A stretch of DNA of 64,000 bases from Cyclina sinensis (GCA_012932295.1 JAAONU010000002.1:33691485-33755484), one strand, 5' to 3'. Counted from the stretch's first letter, positions 11,261 to 24,345 are shown. Program-made: numbers and translations. The notes: generated by a model not told the origin, from the letters alone.

Positions 11261-14200
11261 ATGATGACTTATAGAAACTTTGGCCTGGCAATTTTCTTCT
11301 TGTTTTTCGGACAATGTAAGTAGCAACTATTAACTTCTATGGTGAGGCGCATAACGTGCTTCTGTTTTTGTGGTTGATACTTCAACATAATATTGTATTG
11401 TCAGCATTCCACTACATGGCTGTTGATGCAGATGGTGATGTACATTGCCAATGATTTACACTTTATGCATTCTTTTTTGTCCGTTGCGGGTTCACAGAAC
11501 AAGATGACTGTTAAATCTGGCCAGTCGAACTCTAAAATCTCTAATTTAATTATTGTTTTTAAATGTCAACATCTCGAGTTATCTTACTTGAATTCCAAGA
11601 TGTTCACGAAACAGCAAAATAACATTAAGAGCACTTGGACTCGTTATTTCTAAAAGTAAAGCATTTCGCAATTCAGTTGCGTTTCGATGGTTTGGCCAAT
11701 ATTTAGCTATAGTGCTCCTATATGGGGTTGATAGGTCTTTATCGTGTATTGATGCTGTTGTTTACAGAGTCTTACGTGCCGTAATGTTAGCGTTTGAAGA
11801 TGTAAGTCATTACAGCAATGGCGGGGTGGAAGCTTCCAACTGTTCATTATAAGAAGGTTTCAAGGTTTCATTCATTACAAGACACTAATTTTGAGTGACT
11901 AAACAAAGCTAATTTATATGTGGTTTAAGGAAGTAAGCGTAAACTGGATCTAATCGAATTTGTTTGTGTACATTTGTTACATCAGAATAAAGGGAGAGCT
12001 CAGCCTATGATATATTTCATAGGAAATAAATTGTACGGAAAGGAACTGATAGAATGGGAACTTTGTTAGAAAAAGATGAATATCTTGAGGGTTTGGCAAA
12101 TATAAATTCAGACATTATCTACAATTCAAAACTCAATTTGACACTGAAAACTATCTAAAATTAAATATACCCTTCCACTATCGAGTAACAAAATTAAATA
12201 TTAAATATGATTATGTGGTGTAGTTCCGCTTAGGGATGAGACGGTCAGATATGAACTTAGATGTTTTTGAAAGGTGTTTCTTCTCGTGTTTAGATATATT
12301 TATTCTATTTTGTTTGAAAGGTCACGGGTACGTTTCCGAACCGTGAACCTGATGAAAAGCCTTGCTTAACAAATTCTATAAATGTTGCTTAAAGATATAA
12401 TATCAAACATGAATGAATATTATAACGTAATAGCCGGTTTATACAATTTGAAACGCTAATGCATCCTTGTACAAACTTGACTAGAAAGAAACATTTCTGG
12501 TTACTTTCACTTACATCATGATTGGGTTCGCAGATATCAACGGATATAACAATGCCAATTTTTGTTTTCTGTATCTGTTAATGTTTTTTTACTTCCGTTT
12601 TGTTTCAGTTATTCTAGGGGGAGTGCGGGGCCAGGATGGAAGCGGTGACGAAATTAGTCCTTACGAAGGTTTTTACACTTACTCTGTTTATATTTCAAAT
12701 CAACAGACTCAGAGTGTGTCGTTATTCAAAAAAAATAATACAGTGACAAGATGGACTTGGGTTAAAAGATAATGTTTCAAGAACCATGTATATAACTTGA
12801 AGACATCGTTGTACCTGTATGATATTTAAGATCTAATCCGAGTTTTCATACTTTTAAACTTAAGTTCAGGAAAATGTTATTAAACATGTCTCAAGCAAGC
12901 CTATTTTCATTATTCTCGGACAAGCTGAATAAAGGAAATACATGTAGTTCCAAATAAAATGTCCAAGTATGCCGGAAGTACTGAACATAGAATACGTCGC
13001 TTTGAAATGGGACATTCACATGATTACAAATTTAAAAAATTACAATAAATAATAATGATTAATTTGAAGCAAAAGTAAATGCGTCATGTATTGTAAGCCG
13101 TTATTTTACACGCAAATAAATATGATTATTTAATGGTTATATTACATTACAAACGATATTTGTCATGTGATAAAATATATATCTTTAAATTCCGTAATTG
13201 ATTTATTATATCACCCAGTGATATTTTTTTATTACATGCATGATTTTTTCTGAGGTCAGCATTGTCCAGAACTCTTACATACCTCTTCTTTTATAAGTAG
13301 GGTCTTGCATTACCCGAGTTTTTTTACAGAAAAAAATCATTTCTTTTGTTTATTGCTCATTAAGAAGTTATTTTTCATTTTTTTATTTATACAGATTGCA
13401 CTGGATATCCAGATGTTACAAATTCGAATGCCTTTACCGGGTCAACGACTCACGACTCTGTACTTACGATAGTTTGCAACACTGGATATATCAATACAGG
13501 GGCGGAGCAGTTTATCTGTTATGATGGACAGTGGTTAGTGTTAGGTGCCGGCGGGAACCCCTTCTGTGCTAGACGTGAGCTTATATTTATACATGTTCAG
13601 ACTTATCCGTTTTGTCAGAAAACCTCCACCGGAGGTACGATTTAATTAAATGTTGATGATGATATGGCATTTATTAGTATTTCTTGCTTTCAAAAAGTTC
13701 TAGTTTTTAAATTCATTTGGCAGAATTAAATTAAACCTTTCATCAATGTTTTACATCCTGAAATAAAATATTCATCGAAACTGACATGAATGATGAACGT
13801 TTAACGCATTTTACGATGAAATATAGACATACCTTTGTATTTAGATACACCCTGGTGCCATTGAAGATCGCCTATGAAGTAATTCGGATACATGCTAGAA
13901 TTTCTATTCTATTCTATTCTATTCTATTCTATTCTATTCTATTCTATTCTATTCTGTTCTGTTCTGTTCTGTTCTGTTCTGTTCTATTCTATTCTATTCT
14001 ATTCTATTACATGTGCGGATTTTTATGTCTTCTTGGACCTCATGACACCAGCTGTATTAACGCAAAATTCCGGGCACGATTTAATTGTTGTCGGAAGCCA
14101 CCTATCGATTTTTTAAAGAGAAAATCTTTCTTCAGAATGTGGTAATGTTGGTATAGCAAATGGACAAGTTAGTTTCACCAACGATGGCTGTATGTATGAA

Positions 14201-17200
14201 GGATGTTCTGCTGAATTTACTTGTGACACTGGCTTCTCTCTAAATGGGCAACAACAGTCAACTTGTCAGGCTGACGGTACATGGGCTTCTTTGCCAACAT
14301 GTCGTCTTGTAGGTTAGTAAGAAAGTAATGTTTCATGCACATGTGTTGTAAGTAAATAGATTGAATATTTATTGTTGCATTTGAATCTTTGTTTAGTTTA
14401 ATTTGGTGGCTGACAACTTTGGTCGTTGCAATTTTTTTTCTGTAGCAAAGTAAAAATGAAAACGAAAATAACATCGTTCAAGTCGTTTTAGTATGTAAAT
14501 TAAAATACAAGTATTATATATATGCGTATAAAAGCTTTTGTAGGTTGAAAATATGGAGTTTCATTTTTACAAAAACTTTCGCCGTTCTTTGTTAGCAAGA
14601 CCGGAGTGGTGGTCCATTGATTCTTTTTCTGTAGTTTTACTGTACCACTTGAGTTTCACGTTGTCCGTCCTCGTCAACTATGATTACCTTTTTACAGATT
14701 GCGGGGCACCAGCGCTGCAGAATGGCTTTTATAACGGTGCTACAACATATAACAGTGAGGTTTCATTCACATGTAACACTGACTACATCCTAGCTGGCCC
14801 CAGTACGGCCAGTTGTGGGGCGGACAGAACATGGTCGGAACTTCCAACTTGCCTTTACAGTAAGTTATGATTTATGATACAGTTCAAAGTAATTTAGTTA
14901 AGCTGAGCTATAAATCGTCACTTCAACTGCTAGGCTAGCTCTATGGGTACGTGTTAGGGTGTCTTATTTGAGAACCAAGGGAACTAGTGATTGTATGGAT
15001 AGCATATGGATCTGCACGCGGAAGATACAAAATACTGCAGCGGACTACTTGTTTATAGCCCAGATTTATTAAATGGCAAGGCTCCATCGGAAATCTTTAT
15101 TGTTATATAGCTTTATGCTATATATGATAAAGCATTTTGTAATGTAATATCTTTATGATATGTTTGTATTACATTTTCTTCCTCATTTTATGAATTTTCA
15201 GACTGCGGTGATTTTGGAACAGCTCCAAATGGAAGCTTAAGTTACAGTTGCGAAGGGGTACAATTGGCAAACTGCAACGTCACCATTACCTGTGCAACTG
15301 GCTATACTTTGATAGGAAACGCCATTGTACAGTGTGAGGAAGGTGAAGGATGGCAGACTAAGCCGCTATGTCGGCTTCAAGGTATGTTCAGGAGCCGATG
15401 TGGTCCAGTGGTAATGCGCTGGACTGGTAAACCAGGGGTCCCGAGTTCGATCCCCCGCTCCTCCACTAACTTTACTAATAGTCTTTCGGATGAGACGTTA
15501 AACCGAGGTCCCATGTATCAGTGCTATACGCTGAGCATGCAAAAGAACCAGGGGTGTCTCTGGAATGGGATGCTTTCTGTATCTTGCACTATCCCCACAA
15601 CGTAAAATAACTAATCTCTTCAGGGGGCGTCGGTCATATGGGCAACCGGTACCGACAATAAATAAGCTCAAATAAACAAAAAAAATGGTATGTTCTGTTT
15701 AGTAATCGTCCAGCCTTTCTTAACAGATTTTGCAGTTATGGCAGTTTTGTAACAGACGAAATATTTTAATGGGCTTCACAATGCAGACGACAATATCGTT
15801 CCAACGCACATATTAAAGTTTTATTGGTCAGTTTTAGTGCCATTCGCCTTTATCATCATTTTGGAAAAACAAAAGTTCTTATTCGGCATTTTTTTTAATT
15901 TTTTTGTTTTTGACCATGGAGACAAAATTGATAATTTTAAAACGTATTTTTATGACTAAACCGTACTTGTTCTAAATCGGCAGAAGGAATCTCAACAAGA
16001 TATATGTCGATATATGCTCTATAATTTATCATTTATATTCGTTGAGCATGATATTTATGGTAGAAATTTCACTCAGAATTATAGGTTAATGACAATATAA
16101 TTCAGCATCAAAATTAAATGAATCGTCAAAATCTTTTTTTATATTCCAGGCAAGGTACAAGCATACAATGTCACAGTCTTTCTACCCATCCCGGCTCCAG
16201 AAGATCGGGACGCGTTCGAAGCGGCAATTTATAACGCCGTGAGTGACTTTTTCTACGTTTGCTATAGATAGGCTCATGGACATTAGATTTTTGTACTTTA
16301 AAACAAAATTGTCTGTATATGCCATCAGACTCACTTTACAGTAAAGAAGATAAAAAGAGAGAGATAAATGGGGAAAAAAGTAAAAAAAATATTCTTAAGA
16401 AAAACACAAGATAATGTCAATCAATATCGATTTACTCATATCCATCTATAAAAGGTGATACTATAAATAAAACGCAGATAAGTGTATGTCAACGGCTTTC
16501 TGGTTTTATTTTCACGTTAACAAGGCCGTTCGTAAAAAGTCTGTAGTATTATACATGAAATGTTTACACGAGGTCACCTCCACTTTGTTTTCACTTGTCA
16601 TGCACGTAGCAGGCCCGTACTGTAATTACGGAACTGACAGGTGTAACAGCAAATTAATGTTGATGTTAAAAGTTTTTACGTGACTTAAATTCATTACTAC
16701 TTTTGTAGGATATTTTGGGTGGACTATCCAGTAGAATGAAAACATAATCTCAGTTAAAAGCCTCTTGTAACAGTAAGTTAAAGAGCGTGTGTCTCACGTG
16801 AAATCCGTATTTGATTTGCTCAGGTAACTGTCTTTACAATGTCTTTACTCTTACTTTTGTGGACATGCAAATTGACAAAAAGGTTTTCTTTGCAGTTGGT
16901 CAATTACTATAGATCAACAATGGGCGATGATTTCAATGTACTGATAATCACACGGTTCCGGTAAGTGTTTAAGAGTTGGTTAGTAAATGACGTATAGAAG
17001 TTTGGGACTGTTAGTTGCAAACTAACGCAAAGTCCGAGAAACAACGGATATTGACTTGGAATGATAGCTTTCGTGTATGGTTAGTTTTACTGAAACAGTA
17101 CATTAAAATAGATATTTGAAAGTTTTTGAATACGTATATATACATTGTATAAAAAAAATTGCCAGTCATTTAAGATAAATCAGAGCAGAGTTATAATTTG

Positions 17201-20200
17201 ATATAATAAACAATATAATAAAAAAATTCTACCGAAAAATATCTTAAGATACAGAAATCCATCACGACCTTATGTGCATGCGCATGTCCTTTAAGGCAGT
17301 TCCTTTGTATTTACTATTTTTTGAGTGTCATGAAAATATAATTTCGCTTTACGATTTGACTTGATCTTTTTTTCAGCTATGGCGACTCAAATAGACGACA
17401 AAAGCGTCAAGTTAACAGTAGGTGAGTAACAAATTTCAGTTCTGTTACTAAAGACTCAATGTTGACAAAATCTGAGGAATAACGGATGAGGTTCGCAAAA
17501 TAAAACTCACGCCTCCTCACGTGCAACAAATTAATGAAACAAATCGGTTGAATTCAAGTTGTTAGGTCTCAACTGGATTTTTCACAGTTTTTTTTTCTTC
17601 CTTTTTTGTTGTTGACTTGTTAAGATTGTAAATGTAAAACAAGAGTAATGAAATAAATAATACATCGGACAAAATCAATAGCAGATGTTTCAAATTCGTA
17701 AAGAGAAAAATACAAATTCGAAACATATTCGAGTAAAATGTAAATAAACATGACATCATCGATTACGTTTCTGTTCTTACGTTTACAACAATGCTTTGTC
17801 CTAAATCTAGTGTTTGGGGTGACCGTGTGGCTGTCGATTATACTGTGGTAACATCTCTTTCACCGACCGCTCCTGCCAGCTTGTACAGAGCACACGCTGG
17901 TTTGATTACGACTAAAGACCTGGTAGTTTTCGGAGAGGTGCTCCAGGCTTCAGAAACACACGTTGTGGGAGTGGAACGTAAGTCTATATAACACAGTGTA
18001 TATTGTGGCAGAAACGCCATAGTCAAGTGTTACGATTTAAAGAGATTTTTCAGAATCTATTTAGCTAAGAGTGCACACACTTCTCAGTGTAGTATCTTCA
18101 CTACAATGTTGAGATACAACCTGTTTTATATCATGATAAGGGGGGGGGGGGGGGGGGGAATGGTACACTTTTGCATATAACCTTTGTATTGAATTTATCT
18201 TTGACTGGTATTTTTACGCCCTGGTTCGAGGACCTCGGAGCAAATAGCTTTGCTCATGTCGGTCAGCCCGTCTGTAGACCAAAAAATCACTGAAACCACA
18301 AAGCAGTAAGTCAAGAACAGCTTGACAAGAAACTTTTTTTAACAAAATGGTTAGGAACAGTAAGCAGACGACTGATGTTGGGCTCATCTGGCCCAGGATC
18401 AATCTCACAGTGGTCCATATAAAAGTCAAAAAGTCTAGGGGGCATAGACGTTGTTTTTTTAATAATGCTTCATTGTGTTGCTAAGAATAACAAAATCTGC
18501 TTTTTTCAGTTATTCGAGATCGGGAAATAAACACTACGGCGGTGACAGAAGCGCTGTGTAAGATCAATGACGACACACAAGGCGGGTGTCCAAGTGACAC
18601 AGTGTGTAAAACGGATACGCTTGGAGACGTCTTCTGCGAGTACGTTTCCATGCATTTTTTTTCTAAAATATGCTCGTCAATAACATTATATTGATAAATA
18701 GTATCTTGTTGTAACATATTGTGAATTGTACAGTCTGTCGGAGGGTGAGGGAGGCATGTTTTTTCTCTTTGTAAGTCTTCTCATCGCCATAACTGAAAAG
18801 TTTCGAAGAAATATGTCAGTAGCTTGTAAGGAAAATGAAAACGTCCTTGATACGGCATCTTCTTATTCTGGTGAGTCATTTTAAAGTAAAAATCTTGAAA
18901 CTTTATATCATGGAATTTAAATTTAAAGACTTCTCAGTCATTTCTTCGGAAGTACACGCAAGGAAACAGCTAAACAAAATACTACTTGCTAATTGTTATG
19001 GTTAGCTCAGAAACTTGACAGTTTGATTTAACTAAATTTCGACAGAAGAGAAAAATCACAAATTTCATCAAGTAAATTTTTCTTTTGTTTTATTTTTGAC
19101 AGGGCTGTTCCACAAGATGGTGAGTTATCTTTTTTTGTAATCATTAAAATTGTTGCATAAAAAGGACGCATGTCATTTTTTCTGATATTAAATGTCAAAT
19201 ATAAATGTTTGCTATAGCATATGTTGATACAAACTTATGGCAAAAATTACAACATGAAATACATGTGTCCTTTAACTGAAGCTATTTTTATATTGGTTCA
19301 TAGCTGAATAATCCGTCCGGTATACCCGGTTCTACCATTTTGGGAATTTTGGTTCTGATTTGAAGATATGACACGTGAGCTTTTAACTCTGGGCATATCA
19401 GTTTTTGCTGCAACAGAAAAAAAATTTGTTAGTACATTGTAAAAACATTAGTTTAAATCATTTTCAAAATATATTGCTGTTGCTCCGATTTGTTGAAAAA
19501 AACATCCGCCCGCTTAGACTTAACAATAATACAAGTATATCTCAGAACGATCTTACTTATCGCCAAGAGTGCGTTTCTATGCACCCGCCATTCGAAGAAC
19601 GACGAAGGGGCATTAAGTGTTGCACCTGTCTGTCTGTGCGTCCGTCCGTACACATTTCGTTTCCGCACATTTCAAGGGAAACGCTTGCACCGGTTTCATT
19701 CATATTTTGCATGTATATATCTTATGAATCTACAGGTTCTTTTCGAAATTGGGCGTGATAACTTCAGTTTTACGAGAGTTATGACCCCTTTTCGACTTAA
19801 TTTCTATAAAAACTAAATTATTTTAAATGTTAAGGACTATATATGACTGAAATCTGTTCATAAAATACCTACTAGAGTTATACTACTTTCGGCATTCCGC
19901 GAACCTCCTCTTACGTTTTAACCATCTGCTTATGATCTTCTGTCAACATTTGAGCATGGCGGGGGCACCTGTGTCCAATGGACATATTTATAGTTGAAAA
20001 CTGAAATGTGACGAACGATGCTCAGCTAAAATAGTATATAAAAAACTTGTATATATTTCAGACGACCTGCGTTTGAAACTTGGTCTCGGTCTAGGAATAC
20101 CATTATTTGTGTTGACCTGTATTCTGATCTGTGTCTGCTGCTGCTATATACAATCGTCTGCTACAAGGAGAAGGCGAAGAAGAAGACATCGAGAGCTTGA

Positions 20201-20497
20201 AGAATGTGATTCGTAAGTAATTATAATCGTTGTAATTATTATTTCTACCATTTGTTGTTGCACATTTTATTACTTTTATTATTATTTATACTTAATAATA
20301 TGTTACTACTAGCAGTAGCACTTATAATAGTTATTTGACTCAATGTATTATTATTATTATTATCATTATTTTTATTATTATTATTAAAACTTTTAAAATT
20401 CATTTTAATTGTTACTCCTTCTTCATATCTTATTATACTTGTATTATGTATTATATTTTTTATTACTTATATAATGATAATAATAATAATAATAGTG

Positions 20498-20550
<53 letters not shown>

Positions 20551-22090
20551 TAAATAATTACTTTTATCATCATTATTCTTATTACTTCTGTTACTTTTAG
20601 TTTTCTTTTTCTTATTTTTGTTTAACTATTATTTCTATTTTATTATTTTAAATAATTTTAATCATTATAATCATATTTGCAAGTTCTTCATTCTAACCGA
20701 CTTTTCCTCTGTATACTCTAGAAATTCCATTTTACATATTTCCATCGCCGTGTGCACATGAGTTTTCGTTTAATAAAAATAGTGCCATTCTGTGCATTTT
20801 AAATTTGATTTTAAGGACTTTAAACACATTGATTATATTTGAGATGTGTACCCGGCACCTTCCAGCTTTGAACTGTTCACTACTTTGTTATTTGTTGGAT
20901 ATTTATTGTGATTTAACAGAAGAAAAGCAAATTTTTCTCAGTTGAAAGTTTTCATTCTCAGAAATAATAACAAAAATAGTTTTATTGTTTATAAATGTTT
21001 TGCAAAGCAATTTTGACAAGTGCATTATATAAAAGTAAACTTAGTATTTATTCATAACATCAGAAGACCTTTTCTTATTTGATGTCATATTTTGTAAGTG
21101 AAAAGTCAGAAACAAAAACTTTAACTTCAACTTGGTTCATACCTTTTTCTATACATCAAACAAACTCTGTCATTCGGATTGTTTCTTTGCATTGCAGAGC
21201 TACAGTGAGTGGGATGTTTGCAGCAGCAATACCTACGCGTTTCAACAAAGCTGGCCGCAGAGGTCCAGTCTACGGTTCGCATTTCCCAACCTGGAGCGAA
21301 GGTGCAAGCTTCGATTCAGAGGATAGCCCATCAGAATATATTTACAGAGAAAAGAAACGTGAAACGCCGCCATATTTGGTGCCATACGATAATCCAGGTT
21401 CGTCTCATTATCTCGGACATTTTTCGATCTTTAGTTTCCGGTGTGGATGGTTTTCTTGTTTACAAATTCAGGGCATACTTTTCCTACACAGTCGACTGCT
21501 TTAAGCAATCTCAATAAGAAATGTCAGAACTGTATTAAGCAATGTTTAGGTACGGTCACAAGTTAAAATGTAATACAGGTAAACATACAATGATTCGTCT
21601 TGTAACTTGTGCTAAAATAAGACAGGCTTAGAGTCTTACCACATGAGTTTGGTCAATTTTCACACCACTTTTGAGACGATGTGAAAATTCTTTCATTACA
21701 TTGAAAACTGCACAGGCAGTTAGTATTTGGTTTACAGTAAATACTGTTTTGCAATAAACTTAAGGTGTTGTCTTTTTAATGTGTTATAACTTCTTTGTTC
21801 TATCTTATCAGAACCAAGGCGGCAAGCATCTAATTTTTCGTGGGACTTTATGTATCCGAAGATGGATGAAGAAGTAAGTTGTTATTGACTTTTCAATAAA
21901 ATAGGATTGTTATTTTTAAGTTAACATTTAAAATGCACAAACAATGGTTTGTTTCAAATCATTAATGTATTATATTTTTTTTTCTTTTTCTGACGATTCT
22001 TAACGTTTCATTTGCTACATCAACACAAGCTTTGAAATATATTCACCATTAACTTTTTTTCAGTTTTCCTTGCCGCGCCCAAGGATTTGA
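11261..22090 (+). CDS. CCP (sushi) x4 - SEA-like - single-pass transmembrane receptor, 16 coding exons
   Basis: Predicted type I membrane protein of about 588 aa. Exons: 11261-11315, 12609-12668, 13395-13574, 14136-14312, 14698-14859, 15202-15381, 16150-16238, 16896-16960, 17377-17421, 17811-17977, 18510-18639, 19103-19119, 20062-20212, 21198-21397, 21812-21873, 22064-22090. All are GT-AG and the phases join without a stop. Residues 1-33 are a signal peptide (LAIFFLFFG core). Four sushi modules, one per class 1-1 exon, span about 39-98, 99-157, 158-211 and 212-271, with the usual Cys pattern and a Trp before the last Cys; the first is the most divergent. Residues 272-398 resemble a SEA-type fold (VQAYNVTVFLP, VAVDYTVVTS) and hold RRQKR (329-333), a furin-type site. 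A short Cys-rich piece follows, then a TM helix (about 449-472), seven arginines and a tail with Tyr motifs (SEYIYR, PPYLVPY). A surface recognition or adhesion role is inference. No named orthologue recognised. Confidence 0.85.
13900..14009. repeat. (ATTCT)n/(GTTCT)n pentanucleotide microsatellite in intron 3
   Basis: About 22 pentamers in three blocks: ATTCT, then GTTCT, then ATTCT again. It lies between the first and second sushi exons. The GTTCT unit equals the tail repeat of the retroelement ends at 1-150 and 24288-24340. Confidence 0.95.
15390..15686 (+). mobile_element. tRNA-derived SINE with intact 9-bp target duplication
   Basis: Head with box A (TGGTCCAGTGGTAATGCGC) and box B (CCGAGTTCGATCCCCC), the body with GATGAGACGTTAAACCGAGG, TATCAGTGCTATACGCTGAG, CAGGGGTGTCTCTGGAATGG and GGGGGCGTCGGTCATATGGG, and an A-rich tail (CAAATAAACAAAAAAAATG). 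It is flanked by direct copies of GGTATGTTC at 15381-15389 and 15687-15695. The left copy overlaps the splice donor of the fourth sushi exon. The copy looks young relative to the other SINEs here. Confidence 0.9.
18137..18160. repeat. Poly-G tract in intron 10
   Basis: An uninterrupted run of about 20 G on the plus strand. Such runs are length-unstable and hard to assemble, so the exact length is uncertain. Confidence 0.85.
18734..18870 (+). other. Candidate alternative exon of the CCP-SEA-TM gene
   Basis: A 137-nt stretch bounded by TTGTACAG and G/GTGAGTC that stays open in the phase left by the exon ending at 18639. It leaves the phase needed by the TM exon at 20062, so it could replace the 17-nt exon 19103-19119 without a frameshift. 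It would add about 46 residues, including the hydrophobic FFLFVSLLIAI. Including both exons would break the frame. It could also be a chance open segment. Confidence 0.35.
19555..20000. repeat. Interspersed repeat in intron 12
   Basis: This segment has the style of abundant bivalve non-autonomous elements: a GAAGAACGACGAAGGGGCAT start, a GTCTGTCTGTGCGTCCGTCC run, CTTCAGTTTTACGAGAG, ATGACCCC, and GCATGGCGGGGGCAC near the end. It lies wholly between the exons at 19119 and 20062. Boundaries are approximate. Confidence 0.45.
20340..20560. repeat. (TTA)n/(TTATTA)n microsatellite in intron 13
   Basis: Two blocks of ATT/TTA trinucleotides (about 20345-20385 and 20500-20551) separated by AT-rich DNA. 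The apparent poly-isoleucine open frame is an artefact of this repeat. Confidence 0.9.
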
Positions 22091-23700
22091 GATGATTCAA
22101 CAGTAAGTTAGTTGTTCTCTTTATTGGAAACATTATCAAGTAACGTGTACAAAATCCCATTATCAGAGTCACGATTAAATATATTGGACAGGATTCGAAC
22201 CAGCAATGACCCGCTATAAGAACGTGGCCGTCTACACCACGGCACCTTTATCTCTTATTAAAGAATTTGATAAGAATACCGTGCATTTTCCTGTAAAAAA
22301 AATCACTAGTTTTATTCGAAGGAAACAAATATTATTTATCTTGTCGACACTTTTTGTCTAATCTCCATATTTGGGTTCAGAAAACTAGTTTTGCTGTATA
22401 TTCCCGGGCATACGCGCTTTATGATTATTTAAAATAAAGTTTAAACATACGAACAACATTGTATATAAGAATTTTCTTTTTTCAGCTTCAGATCTGTATT
22501 TTCGGGATTTCGGACAATACGACAAGTCTACAGAATCAGCATTTGAGCACATAAATTGCATTGGTTTTGGAGCAAAATTTCATCAGTAAAAATCCAAATT
22601 CATCATGAAAAATCATAATTGAGATGATTAATGCGATATTTGGATGTGGTCTGGAAAATTCTTCTTAATCATTTTGACGATTGCTGCAATTAAGAATTGA
22701 AGCTTTTTGAAGGATGTGTTAATTTCTTTCCCATTGAAACATTTCATGTGTTTAGTTTCGGTGAAACATCATTCAGTGCTCGGTTCAGACTGGCGAAACA
22801 GACTTCTTGTTTCATTTCCGGTGGCAACGTTCTACATCATTTCCGATGACGAAGCGCTCTCTATTTTTCGGTTACACAATATTGAAGAAATTCATGTTAT
22901 TCGTCTGCAATATTAAAAAGGAAACAACTTGTCACAACAGCAGTTACAGAACTTTCAGAGGCATGGAACCGAATTTCACAAAAACGACATCATATTAATT
23001 TATTACCTATTCATCTTGACCATATAATCTCGGGTCGGCGATTATAAATGAGTGTTTGTGAAATTTTAATCGATGGTCTTCATGTAGAAGATATCTAAAA
23101 CATGCATTATAGGCATATGTTACACATCATATGTCATAAAATTACATAATATTATGTACAGCTGAGGGCTTTCAAGATATTATAATTTGGGACAGGAACT
23201 ACTCTGACGAGCTCTGTTTTATCTCGTTAGAAATGGTGTCCTTTGAGGACATAAACTTGGTGGTATGGCCGTAACAATATACTTCGCAAAGAAAGAGTTT
23301 GTTTATATTGTTAAAATATGGAATTTGAGAATGAATACCATTTAATGTGTAGATGTTATTTTCAGTTTTACCATGTTAACCCACAAAATCCAGGTAATAC
23401 CCAATTTTACTAAGAAAAAAGAATTTTCGAATCTCTGTTACAGGAAAAGGGCATTCGGAGATTTGTTTTTCTGTTTACATAAACTGAATTGAAAATCAGC
23501 GAAAAACGACAAATTTCTCGTCCTCCTCAAAAACAAAGATAAAGTAAAAAAAATGATAGCCTGAATATTGTCCTTCATTTAAATGCCTGTTTTGTATCAA
23601 CTTTCTTGATGACTATTACCATGGCAACAGTTTTTGGAGACTGCTGTTTCTTATATAAAAATGATAATACCTGAATAAATGGCAACGTTGAATGATATTT
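22064..23700 (+). other. Spliced 3' UTR of the CCP-SEA-TM gene (inferred)
   Basis: The TGA at 22088-22090 is followed 12 nt later by a good donor (CA/GTAAGTTA at 22103). An acceptor (TTTTTTCAG) ends at 22485. The resulting 3' UTR exon may run to an AATAAA near 23674 or 23775. The UTR intron carries a tRNA-like head fragment at 22190-22260. The stop codon is too close to the junction to be expected to trigger nonsense-mediated decay. Confidence 0.4.
22190..22260 (-). repeat. tRNA-like SINE head remnant
   Basis: The reverse complement contains a box-A-like GCCGTGGTGTAGACGG and a box-B GGTTCGAATCC. It has no acceptor-stem pairing, so it is not a tRNA gene. It differs from the main SINE family of the window. 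Confidence 0.5.
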
Positions 23701-24224
23701 TTTTTATAGTTTTGTAAAAGGGTGTAATACATTGAAAAAGTACAGAGTTTTAAAATGAAAAAAACTAAAATTTAAATAAATAAAATCTTCTATCTTAGTT
23801 TACTGCCAACCGGAACTTAGAATCTGACGTCATTTTTTAGGTATGTGACGTTATTTTAAGGAATATTAACTTTGCGCGTCATGTTCCTCTTCAACTATAT
23901 AGAATATTGTATCTGTTTTGTGCAGGAAGCTGAAATTTTCAGACAATCATCCTCAAATATCATTCGTTCAAAATTAGTAAAAAGGCTGTTAAATTTTTTA
24001 AAAATTGTGTCCGATGCTCTTTTCCTCATGCCGCTGTTCATTATTATAAAGCCCTTGTAATGCGAATTCTTTAAAAAAAAATTTAAGAAATACATCAATA
24101 TAACAATAACATTTCTTTATATAAAGAAATCCACTACATTAGTTAGCTTTTTTGTTCTATTTGAATCATGTTCTTGTATCCATTATGTGATACTAGTTGA
24201 ATTAACTGATTGCTTGGTCTAGTC

Positions 24225-24345
24225 ACGTGATAAATTGAATGTTATAATATTATGCGTACGATGTGCACTTGCACTAATTTAAATAAAGTTCTGTATTGTT
24301 GCTCTACGCTTCACTCTGTTCTGTTCTGTTCTGTTCAGAGTTCGG
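24225..24345 (+). mobile_element. Retroelement 3' end with (CTGTT)n tail
   Basis: An AT-rich stretch with AATTTAAATAAAGTTCTG, then CTCTGTTCTGTTCTGTTCTG. This is the same style of terminus as at 1-150. No coding remnant is visible upstream. Confidence 0.4.

Noticed and set aside
20335..20553. Poly-isoleucine open frame
   Set aside because: Product of the (TTA)n microsatellite in intron 13 of the CCP-SEA-TM gene.
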